Below, piece by piece: positions 1 to 13,653 of a stretch of 64,000 bases of DNA (the first letter of the stretch is position 1; each line of letters begins with the position of its first letter). Position numbers and translations under genes: made by a program. The stretch comes from Ceratorhiza oryzae-sativae (taxonomy: Eukaryota; Basidiomycota; Agaricomycetes; Cantharellales; Ceratobasidiaceae): NCBI GenBank assembly GCA_030998015.1, contig JARWMV010000238.1, positions 1,674,001 to 1,738,000 on the forward strand. The letters are read 5' to 3'. Under the pieces are notes generated by a model. The model saw only the letters and a program-made list of their open reading frames with translations, did not search any database and was not told where the DNA came from.

Positions 1-1423
1 CTCGCAGTCTTGAAGGTCCAGAGGCGCAGCGAGCCACTCCACAACGCGGGCAGACAAGCCGAATACACAGAAACCGCTTTAACTCCCTGCCAGATGTATA
101 CCTTCGCATGTTTTGATGAACGAAATTGTTTTGCCGAAGGAGGCTCACGATGAAATATGAAAAAGCTCTCGGGTGTCGCCCAAATCAATGATAGTTGTAG
201 GATCATTGCAGGGAGTGCTTGAAGAACAAGTGAAATGGCACGTTCAACGATATGCAAGTAGAATTAAATCAAATGGATAATGATAACATGCACAGAGTCG
301 GTTCCTCGTCATACCTGGACATGTCTGTCGTGGATGATCGACGCCTGAAGCAAGTCTCAAGACGCACGTATCAATCACGTGACCCCCCCCCGGCCGGTTT
401 GGCCCCTGACCTTGCCACGAGCGGCTGTGAAATACCAAATATAATTCAGGAGAAATACGATCAACACGAACGAAAGACAACTGGCCAACCGCCGAAGGCC
501 ACTCTCCGGTGCCCACCGCAGCATAAGCACGGATCACCTAGCGATTTGGGTTCACAATATGCCAAGGTCATATTGTGATTGGCATGGTCCTGCTTGGAGT
601 GCAAGGTCAGAACTGAGGGCCCTAGTTCTGCTATAGAGATCCAGAATCTACGATGATATTTCAGAATGAGCCTATCAACAAATGCTGTACAACCAAATAC
701 ATTCCGTATACAGGCTTCTTGTATAAATAAACGCAGATAAATATTCGAACTTGAACGAACATCAGCTCTAGGTGAACGAATAAATGCCTAGGAAATGACG
801 CAATATTGGCCACCACTGCCACTGTCACCCTTATCCCGGTCGACAGCCTCAGTGATATAGGTTTTGGTGTAAGTATCAGAAGAATCCATGTATCAGAGGA
901 CGAGTAGCCGAGCAAATAGGTGGGCACTAGCTTGGGGAGACGCACGAGGGCAGAGGGGGTTTATGTATGCATGGCGTGTGGCCTTGCTACGTGGCGAGGG
1001 TGAGAACCGGCTTGTTTCACAATCATGAGGAGATGCTCAGCTGAATACTCGTGTGTCCAAAGTCAACCACGCGACGAATGGCGCCTGGGCCAGAAGCAGT
1101 CTTTTTAGGAACATCGGCCGCAGCCTATCGATCGTTTTATTGTAAGCAATAGCCCAAGCTTGAGCAAGGCGCTCATATTGTACTCTAGGCCGCGCAGAAC
1201 TCGTCCGTCTTCTCTCGAGTCATTTCAAGGGTTGGACGATTTATTGTCTTGAGTCAATTCAAGGTAACGAACAATAGAATTCGAAGGAACCTGCCTTTAC
1301 ATGTCATTTGGGCGTAAATGGTGGCTTTGCCGTAACTAATCCGTAAAAGTGGAAATAAAATCCGATATCACAAATAACTGACGCATTCACACAGCTACTT
1401 CACAAAAACAGGAGTGAAACTCA
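1..1423. other. No gene recognised
   Basis: I see no open frame with a recognisable family, no convincing exon chain and no RNA gene in this stretch. The only frames are short and lack motifs. It may be intergenic sequence or the edge of the repeat that starts near 1424. Confidence 0.5.
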
Positions 1424-1700
1424 GTGTCGTGAGCCACGAGGCCCAGCCTTACCCCAGACTCGTGGTCATTAAGCAAGGGCTCCGTGGCCTAACTGAGTGT
1501 CGCATACATATAGAATTCCACATTTGACTCTTGCTAGTTAAGAATCGGTTTATTGGATTGCTATGCATTTTTGATATACAGGACGTGAATATATACCAAA
1601 CGGGTCCGATCCCACTCTGTAGGTTGAAGTACCTTCGCATCACCCTCTATCACCTCTTGTGTGACCGTAGGACCTCCCCAGCGGGTCAGTAGCACTCAGC
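1424..1700 (+). repeat. Left arm of a large inverted repeat
   Basis: Read forward, this stretch matches the reverse complement of 3101-3382 over nearly its whole length, with small gaps. Shared blocks include GTGAGCCACGAGG near the outer end, ATTAAGC-AGGGCTC in the middle and CACCTCTTGTGTGACCGTA near the inner end. Similarity fades inward of about 1700 and outward of about 1424. No clear target-site duplication is visible. It is either the terminal repeat of a ~2-kb DNA transposon or one of two oppositely oriented copies of a shorter repeat. Confidence 0.75.
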
Positions 1701-1748
1701 TAGGAATGTCTTTGGTTGGAATATTCGAAGTCAAATTGTACCAGGAAG

Positions 1749-2351
1749 TTACTTACCCAGGGAAGCGTCATCCAGCTCGCTTGACGCCATCTCGAAGGCT
1801 GTAGACACACCTTCAGGGATCACCTTGTGTCCAGGAGATATTGAAGTTTCCCATACCGAACCCTCAAGGGCCTCGCTCACCAGAGATTGGAGTTCATCAC
1901 CGACTGAGACGAAGCAGATTATCACGCAGCGCTGATTATCTCCCCAGATCTTACAGTCATCGCGAGTCGGGCCACCCGAGAAGACTGAGAAATTGCCGAA
2001 AATTCCTATGAAGGAGGAGCTGGGGCTATGATATACCAAGCGCTTGATCCACTAAGAGTGATGTATGCACTGACCAAGTATCCAGAAGCACGCCCACGAT
2101 AATGTTGGTGACCGCGCGCTCAATATTTGACGTGTTACGATGCCACGGCCAGCCTTGGAGCAAGCCACGAGTCCGTCAGGGGTACTCACATGTGAATTTC
2201 CGGTGGATTTCCCAGTTAAGACAACATCGCCAACGAGATACGGCTCTAAATTATGCCAAGTAGAGCTGTCAGAAGTTGAGTGTAGTTGAAGATGCAGTAT
2301 AAGCTTTAATTGAACCTTGAGATACTTGCCAGTACACGGGATGGTTGCCAC
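1749..2351 (-). other. Possible exons of an unrecognised gene between inverted arms
   Basis: Two open minus-strand blocks (2351 to about 2190, and about 2039 to 1755) are each followed by a good donor (GTGAGT after an HV codon pair, GTAAGT after SLG), with an AG acceptor before the second block. A further minus frame with an ATG at 2892 begins MGSVSKKRRLPKES. I recognise no family. The blocks lie entirely inside the inverted-repeat pair, so they could be the cargo or degraded transposase of that element. This could also be chance: the frames are short and the upstream join is unclear. Confidence 0.22.
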
Positions 2352-3100
2352 GGGGTTCTTCGACTGTCTCTATCTCTTGTGTGGGGGCATGTATCGGGTA
2401 AACATGGAGGCAGCTGACTCAGCGTCCAAGTGAGCGGGTGATCGACGGTCGGCCGAGCCTTTGATCGAGCCCCTTTAATGACGTAACCTCTCGCCGGCCC
2501 ACCCAATGAGATTGACCCTTGTGTTTTCATAGTGGGGGTGGCCACGCCAGTCACGAGAAAGTCGAGGTGAAATCCAGGATGCTCCACCAAGTCAGGCTCA
2601 TTCTGTTTCGCTCTGTGTCCCTATACATCGATAGAACAAGCAGACAACATAGCCCACGAGCAAGCGCGAGCAGACTTGGTTAGCACATCGAGTGTGAGTG
2701 AGCAGATCAGGAGTCACTAGCTTTGAACAATGTGACTGAGCGATGTGCGTCTCCTCGCCGGGTCGGTTGGGCATTGCGTACATGTGACTGGCAAGGTGTA
2801 AATCTATGACATTCGCAAAATCGATTAGACTCAGGGACACCCTGGACGTAATTGTAGATTCCTTGGGTAGCCGTCTTTTCTTGCTCACACTACCCATCGA
2901 CGTTTGCACGATCGATAAAGCGTGCTTGACACCAACGACGCTGCGCTGGCGCCCACCTAGCGTGAATTCCTATTAGACTCTATCCGAGTCAAGCGTGTGG
3001 GTAGGTAGCTTTGGTGTACAGTCGTGAGACTGATCCTTCGGTACTCAAACCCGCACCAAAATGGCCAAATTGATGCGTCTATGTCCTTGGGAAGGAACAG

Positions 3101-3382
3101 GCGCAGTGCTACGACCCGCTAGGGAAGCCGTACGGTCACACAAGAGGTGATAGAGGGGGATGCGAACGTATTTCGATCTACAGAGTAGGATCGAACCCCT
3201 TTGGTACACATTCACACCCTGTACATCAAAGATACATATGAATCCAATGCATCGGTTCGTAACTAACTAAACAAGAGCCAAAATAAGAATGTATGCATGT
3301 ATGCCTCGCTCAATTAGGCCATAGAGCCCTCGCTTAATGGCCACGAGCCTGGTGTAAGGCGGTGCCTCGTGGCTCACAACAC
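3101..3382 (-). repeat. Right arm of a large inverted repeat
   Basis: Reverse-complement partner of 1424-1700. The arms are separated by about 1.4 kb. Differences between them are scattered substitutions and a few short indels, so the pair is not recent. Confidence 0.75.
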
Positions 3383-3497
3383 GCAGCCTGAAAATGCAAG
3401 GCAGAGTGATGCATTAGAACTTCAATTATTGTAGCGTACATTAAACTATATCATAAATCGTTCAGATACATTTCACACCAATCAAATTGTTGTCGCC

Positions 3498-4681
3498 TCA
3501 AGCCAAGACTGCGTCGATCACATGAACGACACCATTTTTCACCGCAACGTCGCTTCGCAGGATGCGAGCGCGAGTCTGGTTATAGCTCACGTACGCAGCA
3601 CCATTTTCTTTTGTGAAGTTGAGCTGAGCGCCTGAAGTAGCGTTGGTCGGAGTCGAGGGGAGCTGGGTAGAGTATACCACACCCTGGATGACCTGAATGG
3701 AGAGTAAGCACTACATATGTTGAGACTTGGAATGCACCCACATGGTTTTGAAGGACAGACGTCAACTGCTCGTTCGTAAGGCCTGCGCCCGTCTGGTTGA
3801 AGGCCTCAAAAGCGGAATCAATCGGGGCAAAAACCTTGATTATATAACCCGCTCAGCCTCCGCCGTACACAGGTAATGGTAAGAGCTTTACTCACGGTAA
3901 TATTCTCAGCGTCGTTCAGACTGTCCAGTTGCCCGACCTTTTGGAGTGCGCCACCGAGTTGAGCAAAACCACCAGGAGCACGGCTAACGAGACTACGGGA
4001 CAACGCAGCCTTCAAGTCACCAGGAGGCGTAAGAACGGTGTCGACGACGTGCAAGATGAGGTTCTGGTAGGTCGTGCTGCTGGTGACCGTGGCGTTGCCA
4101 GTCGTGCGGCGAACAACAACACCGTTGCCATCTGGGGTTTGTTCAAGGACCTAGGCGCTAACGTCAATTTCGGAAAGACAAAACTGAACACGGCCGAGTC
4201 ACATACCTGGACTTGAGGCGACCCTCCGAGATTAACATAAGTCTCGTTGGTCAAGAGTGTGGGTGCGATCGAGTGGGAGCGGGCTGGGGCAATGGACGAG
4301 GCCGGGAATGATCCGTTTGCGATGTGGTATGAGAGAATAGTACCGAGGGTTCCCGTGTCGTTGCCGAGCGTAGGGACTACAGGATCTAAAGCCTGCAATA
4401 GAACGCAACAATCAGCCCAAACTTCCATATGCTATTATGTACTAGTAACGCACGGCATTGTTGGGGGCGAAAATAGTGTAGTTGCCGTTTGGCAAGGCAT
4501 TGGCGAGCTGTTGACCTTGTTCGGTACCGGCAAAAGTGGTAAGAGCAGTGGCAAGGGTCGTCAAGTTGTCTCCTCGAAGCTTTTCTAGGAGGCCAGTGAG
4601 GTAATCTTGCTGTCGCGGGTGGATAGGGGAAGCACCAGCGGAAGCCGCGAGAAGGATGGCGACGAAGGCTTTGGAGTACAT
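3498..4681 (-). CDS. Secreted FAS1 (fasciclin) domain protein
   Basis: A spliced gene. Exon 1 starts at the ATG at 4681 with a hydrophobic signal peptide (MYSKAFVAILLAASAGA) and then the FAS1 opening, with NGNYTIFAPNNA as the conserved H1-type motif. A GTGCGT donor joins ALDPVVPTLG and the rest of domain 1. Later exons give VLEQTPDGNG, NLILHVVDTVL (the H2-type motif), then a second domain with ENIT, VFAPIDSAFEAF and a closing VVHVIDAVLA before the TGA at 3498. The order is therefore signal peptide, FAS1, FAS1. Several N-x-S/T sites suggest glycosylation. FAS1 proteins are extracellular or cell-surface adhesion proteins. No C-terminal GPI-type hydrophobic tail is visible. All junctions are in frame, so the gene looks intact. 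Confidence 0.85.
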
Positions 4682-4782
4682 TATACCAAAGATATCAAAG
4701 AGATTATCGTAAGGTGTTGCAGCTGACTTAAAGTGCTTTCGAGCAAGAGACGAGTTTGCTCATTGGGGTGCCTTCTGCCAAC

Positions 4783-4790
4783 CTTTTATA
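4783..4790 (-). promoter_or_regulatory. Candidate TATA box of the FAS1 gene
   Basis: TATAAAAG on the minus strand, about 100 nt upstream of the ATG at 4681. This leaves room for a 5' leader of roughly 70 nt. Confidence 0.45.
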
Positions 4791-5386
4791 CCAGACTGAG
4801 CGGACTAGACGTGTGTAGGTGTATATGACGTGCTCTATGGGCGATGACAAGCTTGGGGATCGGGACGCCATAGCCATGACGGGGCCGAGCGCAGGGCGCA
4901 CATGGCCGGCCCGTGGAGTATGTGTGGAGTGTGACCAACAGGCGTGCGGCGTCGTGGCGTTTGGCGATCCAGACGCACAACAATAACGATTTTGCAGGAT
5001 GCAAAATAGGAGGATGCACTGGGCCGCGGCGATGTTCAACCGAAGTGTATAGCCTCGCGCAGTCGGTGTGCTCGAGCGCATGGGAAACCAGCCAAGACGG
5101 CCCCCGGCGCAGTCCTCCTGGCGCAACTTGAATTTAGGATGACGCAATAAACGTTCGATAGAAAACTGGGTGAATTCGTCATTGGAGCATGCTCGGTCCT
5201 AATTCTCGTATGTAGTAATGAGCATCAAGTAATGTGGACCTCAACGGCAACCGCTCTCCTTGACGTCGTCGATGATGGGGAGAATGACAGTTGGTGATCG
5301 AGGTCACGTGGAAAACCGGGGAGGGGTGGCTTGTCAGCGCTTAATTGTGGGACAATGTCCAGGGCGGGCATCTACGAAGCTGGTGA

Positions 5387-5908
5387 ATGTTATCCGGAAG
5401 CGTTGATAAAACTCATGGCATAGCACACTACATGCAATTTATTTTTGAAATAGATCTATGCATGAGCCAATCAGCTGACATCCTCTCCGTGGAATTCCGG
5501 GGATTGGCAAAATTGCTTTTCATTCACAAAGCTATTTCCATCCAGGCCAACCGGTGTGGGGTGTACTCCAACCGATTAACGGCACCACTAGTCATTGATG
5601 AATCTCATGGGCGTGTTTTATATATACATATATATATTGCCTTTACAGACGAACACCGCGGTCACAAATGCTTGCGAATCGTGAACGACGTGGAGCCTGG
5701 AATTGACCGGTCTTCCGATACACCTCGCATGCTTTGCTCAATAAATACCATAAAATATTCGAACCACTCAAGCGCCTGTGGCTTTCGGCGCTGGGTGGTC
5801 GACACCTATTTGAAGGACGAGCCAGCTCTCCGGTATTTGTGCACTTATGTGGGAGTTACGATCCATGTGCGATTTGTAACTGTGAATAAAGGCCTTAATA
5901 GTTCCTAA
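5387..5908 (+). other. Open frame of 173 codons, function unknown
   Basis: This is an uninterrupted ATG-to-stop frame with no signal peptide, no repeats and no motif I recognise. It has no visible intron pattern and no similarity to its neighbours. A frame of this size can arise by chance at this base composition, so I list it only as a candidate. Confidence 0.18.
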
Positions 5909-8900
5909 GTTGCTGTTGAAGGATTTCTCTGATTGTAGTCTCGAACTGCGGGCAGGTCAAAATCCTAGCAATCGCGAGTGCAGCATGTATGCGCATTTAC
6001 ACTAACGTCAATATTTATTAATTTCAATTTCGACTAGTACCTCGCCCTTTCTTCCAAGCGACCGTAAATTTGAGCGACCAGAGCAAACCTTTTGCCAAGT
6101 AAAGGTGGCAACAGACGGGCCGCAATGTTTTACGTGACCTCGAGACCGCCCACAAGCGACCGTGGGTACTAGTGGCTTGAGAGTATGTCGCTACAAAAGT
6201 TGGACCTCGCGCTCAGTTCCGTGAGCCTTTTCTATTCAGTTGTTCGAAAGAATCGTTTCGGACTATCGTCATGTTCTCTCCTCACCCGACTTGCCAATAG
6301 AGTAGCGCAAGATACTCATGGTCTGTTGGCAGATTGCGTGCGCTACCGCTCCTTCGTGTGTTCTGAGCAGAGTAGATAACATTCTATACCAGTAAATGAG
6401 CTCTACACATCTATCCTGCATAGCGAGTTCGACTTCAAGGATCAAGGTAACAAGAAGGATATACTCTGCCATATGACTGCGCGACATTTCACCCGCGTTT
6501 ACTGCTGACTCCAGGGTTGCCTAATCTATTTTTTCGCCTCGAATTGATGTGAAACCGCTTTTCCAGAGCGTGATCAATAACATGGTTGAGGTCACATTAG
6601 ATTTGACTGCGGGTAAATACAACCCGCTTCCATGGGACAAACAGCGAAGTTGGTCCATGTGACCCCACAATTTATTCAAGCGTCGGCCACCATGGGCACT
6701 CGCGGATCCAGAACTGACAGTTATAAGAGCTTGCGTACATTCTTGATTCTTATCTATCATATTCATCGTCTTGACCAGATTGATACTACCGTTTGTACAA
6801 CCACTGGGATCCCCAACCGTCTGGTCTTGGTACTACACTAATGATGTTGACTCCTTATGATCCAAAACTCAGAGGCGGTCCTAGTAACCCATGATTATGG
6901 TAAATCTTTCTAATATGCAAATATCAGGCTGGATAAGACTTACGGCGGCCAAACTCCAAACTATGGAGGCCTGGCGTCGTGACAATAATATCCCAGACGA
7001 CAAGGAGTTCGAGACTTCACTGTTGGTCCTCATCGATATAGAATCCGTCCGTCCAGGCGATTCGATCGAGTTTTGATTATCTGATATGGCTGAATTTACT
7101 TTCTGGGCCTTGGGAGACTGGCGCATCGAGTGGGTGGACGTGATCGACTTGGACCATCAGCCGTTTTCCGTCCAAGGCCGAGTTCATTTCACCTTGACCC
7201 CCGAGACTTGGATAGCTACTGTAGCTCCTGCACGATATGCCCCGTAAATTTTCCTGCAGTATCGGATCAGCATCTCCCACATCTATTCCATTGGTCGCCA
7301 GTCAACCACAATGGCCAAGCCATCAAGGAACAATTTTCCGAGCTTCGTCCCCAAGTCTTGACACTTGTGGAGTGTGGTGCACCATCTTGGTCCTCTCTAA
7401 CGACTGCTCAGCATCTTCTATCGAATTCACGAATATTATTGTTTTAGACTATCGCCAAATGCTTGCAATTTCATATTTCTCGGGCGACACAGGGCTGCTC
7501 TAATCTGCTGGCAGATGGTGTGCTACGGCTCCTTCGCGTGTTCCATGTCCAACGACAGATAGCTTGCTACCCGAGGCAATTCTGTATGCCGATGTATCTC
7601 CCATGGAACCCAGGTATCAGGCCTGTACGAGGCACGACGAACACGAGGTGTCTTTTGGCATGAACGCAAAGTATTTCGAACAATGCATACTGCTGATTCC
7701 GTGGCTGTCTTGTTCGATTCGTCACTCAAATGTTTGACATGACATTGATGCACCATCAGATCATACAATTGATCAAGGTTGACCGAACAGGTGGGATGGG
7801 GAGACTGAGGTCGAGTGACTTACTCTTGGCTGTCCAGGTCGATGGTTCAACGGTTTGTCACTTGCCCGCGCTTCAGTTTTATGATACTATGGTAGATTCA
7901 AAGATGGGTTGTTGCTCTTGGTGCATATTATAAGCCCTGCTTTCACTGCACACTAGATGCCTTGGATAAAAAGTGTTACACCAGCAGTCCAGGGTTCAGT
8001 ACCACTCCCAGAGCTCATGCTGCAAATAATCCGACATACTGATGACTAGACTTGCACTCTTGTCCTCTCGTTCGTTTCTCGCCTCATGCGAACACTATAC
8101 TTGGCCGGTCGACGTATTGACGGATTGGTACTCACGGTCACGTACCCTGATGACGCGAATCGGACGCTTTTGGCAGATAGCCTAGCAACCAAGAGGCGCG
8201 TAAGTTGAGCTATGTGGGCAACATGCCAGAGACGAAGCTTGTCCAGTTCTTCGGGTGTCGCCAGGTCGGTATTGGGAGATCCCGAGCCTGTCAAAAAGCA
8301 TTTCAATGAACTAACGGCAACGTATTGGAGTCGAGGAGCGCTTGGGCTTATCATAAAAAACGGCAATCTGAGCTGGAGCACTATGCGGAAGGTGGATACA
8401 TATCCTGAATTGGGTGTATGGTGACACATGGCACCTGGGAGACGGTCAAGGTCGAATCTGTGACCACAGTGAAAGGCGAGCAGGCTTGATTCTTTACACA
8501 CAACGGATGAATCTACGCGCTATAAGATGTTCTATTGGCTCGTCCCCCGTCAAGCTTCGATCTTAGAACGAATATCCTAGGGTGTTTGGTATTTTCGCTG
8601 CTATCAAGAAAGTCTCTGAGAATTTTTTACGTGAGGTGGGCATGCAATTCACGCTGTGATAGTACCCTAGGGCAACGCCGGAAGGTGTTTAGTGGCAGAA
8701 TGTGATTTCGCCGTAGATAGTGGGCTTTTCATTCCAGGATATGAGATGTTGCTCACCCTCGGCCGAAAAGGTACGGTCTTCTTTCATCTTGCGGATAGGC
8801 GACGCGACTTGAACGTTACAAGCTATGTGATGCGCACGTACACACCAAAAATTCTACCACCAGGGCGAAGCTGCACGTTTAAGAACCGAAAAAAAAGCAT

Positions 8901-9569
8901 TTGCACACGTAGAAATGATCCATGGGACTTATGTCAACCTATTCGGCCGGTGTGAGAGCCCGATCATTCCGTCCCGGAGCTGTGAGAGAAAGAAAGTGGG
9001 CTGAAGAAAACCCGGGCTTACATATTAACTCACGGCGGGGGGCAGCCAATCAAGAGTCGTTGGATGCGCATACAGGGGCATCTGTAGGCCTGCTGCTCTC
9101 TTAGACTACGTTTATGAAAGATAAGACATCGTGTCATTGTAGCGGTATTTCTGGGGTCAATCATTCAAATCGTTATGCACGTCAACGTGGGGCGATGTTC
9201 TGGCGGGATTCGACAGACCGGGCAAAGTCGGCCAGGACAATAACATGCAGACTCAGGGCGAAGGGGGGTGGACTATGGCGGTCAGTAAATATGTACCTTC
9301 TAATGAAAGGATACATTCGACCTAATTGCAAGTTTTTTCATTTACACAAAATTATGCGCTTTTATCTCTTCTAATGTTGTTGCAGACGGTATGACAAACA
9401 AGCAAAAACTCTCGATGGAGGTGACACGATCGCGCCCACGTGATTTAGGGCTCGCCTCACCGAGCCGGTGGAAGATGTGGTACGAGCGTGATTTCTCGGA
9501 CGTTTTTTTCATCGACCACCGCCGCCATAAAGCCTGTGTGCGCTCCGCTGTTGCTTCCTCACTCTCAAA
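5909..9569. other. Gene-poor stretch with decayed coding-like fragments
   Basis: No intact gene is recognisable. Besides the fragment listed at 6891-7447, a plus-strand stretch around 8060-8424 is coding-like: an open block is followed by GTAAGT, then a block ending near WSRGALGLIIKNGNLSW. The two blocks do not join cleanly. A ~40-bp segment near 6322-6362 recurs with a few differences at 7505-7544. These may be remnants of a duplicated gene. Confidence 0.35.
6891..7447 (+). pseudogene. Coding-like remnant, family unknown
   Basis: A frame starting at 6891 runs to a TGA at 7074 and then continues open in the same frame through about 57 more codons with a non-random, Trp-rich look (TFWALGDWRIEWVDVIDLD). 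A one-base shift near 7243 leads into a third open block (PVNFPAVSDQHLPHLFHW) that ends at 7447. One stop and one frameshift inside an otherwise coherent frame suggest a decayed gene. I cannot assign a family. It could also be part of a spliced gene whose introns I did not resolve. Confidence 0.3.
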
Positions 9570-11135
<1,566 letters not shown>

Positions 11136-12480
11136 CGACCAAACAACAACAGGAGGTCGCTGTAGTAGAAGGGGAAAAGCCTGGGTGGGCCGAGTATCCT
11201 GGATTAGTGTTGAAGAGCTTCATGGTGGTACGTCATATTCATTTCTTCCGTCGAACCCATTTTTGACTTGAGCTCGGATTGGATAGTTTTGGACAGCCTG
11301 CATTGTCTTTGGTCCCTTGCTGTGGAGCGAGATCCGGTGGTGGTAGATTAGATTTGAACTGTGACGCTTTCTTTGGACTGGGCTGGGTTGATGTGGATGC
11401 ATGCTTTTTTTTTTGAATATTTTCTCGCTTTTTTCGAAATTGTTGTTGTTTATGTTTTTACCTAATAGATTTGATGAACCTCCTTGGAGACTGGAATGCG
11501 ATATGGCAAGGTTTTACAGAATGTCGTATAGTCAACACACCGCGCAATGTCGGTTACACACTCAGATAGCCATCAAACCAGACACACTAGCGCTCTGGTG
11601 AGTGAGAAAAAGGTAGCGCTCCCAACCATATGAAGGTCCAAAACCGGGCAAGGTGTAACCGTAGAACATTTTCATTTACTCTGTCGATGGGCGTTTTTCA
11701 GCTCTTCCAATTCAGTTGCACAATTCCTGACAAATTAGGCAAGTCCCATGCGAACTAATATCCATATCGATTCCATATTTTCCTATTTATAGAAGAATGA
11801 ATAACGTGCCACGCTCGTTTCATTGGGATACAAAATCATACAACCCATCTTGAGGCAGGCCTCAGTTGCAGGACAGCACAGCACACATGAAGAATTTGAT
11901 GGAGATGACAAGCCTGGGGCCAGTAGAGGCTCAGCATGACTGCATCTGTTGGGATTACAATCTTTGTCTGTTCATGTATGCAGGATGTCTGTAATGATTT
12001 ACACGTTTTTTGATTTCAAATGCTTGTACAGCCAATTTCTCTTCCTTATTCTCTAACATTGTGGTTGAGCTAAGGTATAGTTTCTCTCTAGTTCTGTTAC
12101 TTTTCTTTTGATTACTGTGCCCTAAGTACAGTAGCCCAAAAAATAGATCAAATAGAATATAGTGATATAAGGATAATATTGTAGCTTGTGAGCCAGCCCA
12201 TGCAGTGTGATATAAATACATGTGCCAAAAAGCGCTGCATCTTGGCTACAAAATGAATATAGTACAATGTTAAATGCATGATAAATAATGGAGTTAAGGA
12301 TAAAAAAAACAAGAGGTCATTCAATCAAATTTTCTGCATGTGCTCTTGAGTGCTGAACCTTTGACATGTTACATCTATAGTTTGGCAGGACTTATTAATA
12401 CAATTACAAATAGTCTTTTATGTGTATATAAGCCTGCCTAAATTGCCATTATTGTACTGAACCTGGCTTAACACTTGTCC
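11136..12480. other. Intergenic; transition into the transposon island
   Basis: No gene is supported. Base composition shifts from mixed to AT-rich and almost CpG-free from about 11.95 kb onward, marking the left edge of the repeat island. Confidence 0.5.
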
Positions 12481-12482
12481 TG

Positions 12483-13143
12483 ATGCCCAAAGCAATCTCT
12501 TGAGCCACACTTAACACTATCCAAGTTGGTCTAGATGCTGGTTGCAGATATGCTCAAATTAAGCACAATAGAGATGTTGTGCCAGAATTCCTGCATTCTG
12601 GCATCAAGGGTAACTCTATGCCATCAGCTGACCAATCAGCACTTCTGAGCTGCTTCTGCAATTGAGTTACCCTTGATGCCAGAATGCAGGAATTCTGGCA
12701 CAACATCTCTAAAGCACAATGCACATATATCCCATGGTACCATCTCCAATGTGCACTCTGAGCATTGCTTGAACCTTAAAACAGCTCCTCCTGGGTTTCC
12801 TTGCAAACTTTCCCCCACTACTGTTTGCTATGCCATCAACCTTGTCACCCACAATAATCACATCCCAGCAGTTCAGGCCATTCACATACTCTGCAAACTT
12901 TGCAGGGAGTCCATAGACCCTGATACAGTTTGTCATGCCCTCAAAGAGGCAGGTTTGAAGGCTGTAAACAAGGCCAAGCTTGAGCATGCTGTGTTTGCTG
13001 AAGTGCACCTTCACTGGACAATTAATGTCTGGCATTGGGTATTATGGTCTGACAAGACCAAGATTAATTGTTTGGGGCCAGATGGAATCAAGTGGGCATG
13101 GACAAAAGGGGCAAAATGGCTTGACTGTCACAACCTCCACACA
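12483..13143 (+). pseudogene. Tc1/mariner transposase B, 5' part, interrupted and truncated
   Basis: Removing the small insertion 12569-12711 plus one 8-bp duplication restores a continuous frame: MPKAIS, a TGA, then ATLNTIQVGLDAGCRYAQ joining IKHNAHISHGTIS. This is the paired helix-turn-helix of Tc1 transposases. Downstream VLWSDKTKINCLGPDG is the region of the first catalytic Asp. The frame ends where Tc1 element A is inserted at a TA (13144-13145). I do not find the missing C-terminal half beyond the far end of element A, so B was truncated. The internal TGA sits where an Arg (CGA) would fit. Confidence 0.75.
12569..12711. mobile_element. hAT-like MITE, 143 bp with perfect 48-bp terminal inverted repeats
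   Basis: Arms 12569-12616 and 12664-12711 are perfect reverse complements (outer end TAGAGATGTTG) around a 47-bp centre. The element is flanked by an 8-bp direct repeat AAGCACAA (12561-12568 and 12712-12719). Excision at these points restores the Tc1-B transposase frame, which proves insertion. The 8-bp duplication and the TAGAG terminus (YARNG type) match hAT transposons. It has no coding capacity, so mobilisation would need a transposase from elsewhere. Each arm also contains a short internal palindrome (CCAGAAT...ATTCTGG). Confidence 0.85.
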
Positions 13144-13329
13144 TACAGTGGGTGACAAATCAAATGCAATGAGTGACCACTTTTGCTTGCATCTGCTGCA
13201 ACAGACTGTGTGTGCCAAATTGTACTTAAGTATAATAATGAAAAGTGCTTGAAATAGTGGCTAGATGTACTATGCCAATCATTGTGTGTCTGTGTTATCT
13301 GGTTGGTAGTACACCAAGCGATTAGATGT

Positions 13330-13653
13330 TCAAGTGGCTGTATTTGTTTTGATGCTGACAAAGCATGATGGTGACCATGCAGAGAAAGAGACATGAAACA
13401 ACAATTTATTGACAGAAAAAGACACATACAACTTGTAATTAGTATTACTACCCTTCCTAACAACCAATTCCTCAACTCTGTGCACCATAAAATCATACAA
13501 TGTTTCAATATAAGACTTCAGGATACAAGCCCACTCCTCCTGCAATATCTTCCACAAATGCTTGGCACTCAAGGGCAACAGTGAGTGCATATGCACCCAA
13601 TGGTCCAAATAGTCCCACACATTCTCAATCATGTTCATATCCAGGCTGTTGGC
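13330..13653 (-). pseudogene. Tc1-A transposase, C-terminal part
   Basis: Reads SLDMNMIENVWDYLDHW from the insertion boundary, the conserved Tc1 block around the third catalytic acidic residue (P-x-L-N-x-I-E-N-x-W type), then HRVEELVVRKG near the end of the family's usual length. It is the direct continuation of 21218-22029, joined across the retroelement insertion through the duplicated TTGGC. Confidence 0.8.

Noticed and set aside
12707..13035. Minus-strand open frames opposite the Tc1-B transposase
   Set aside because: They are shadows of the plus-strand transposase, which has family motifs; the minus frames have none.
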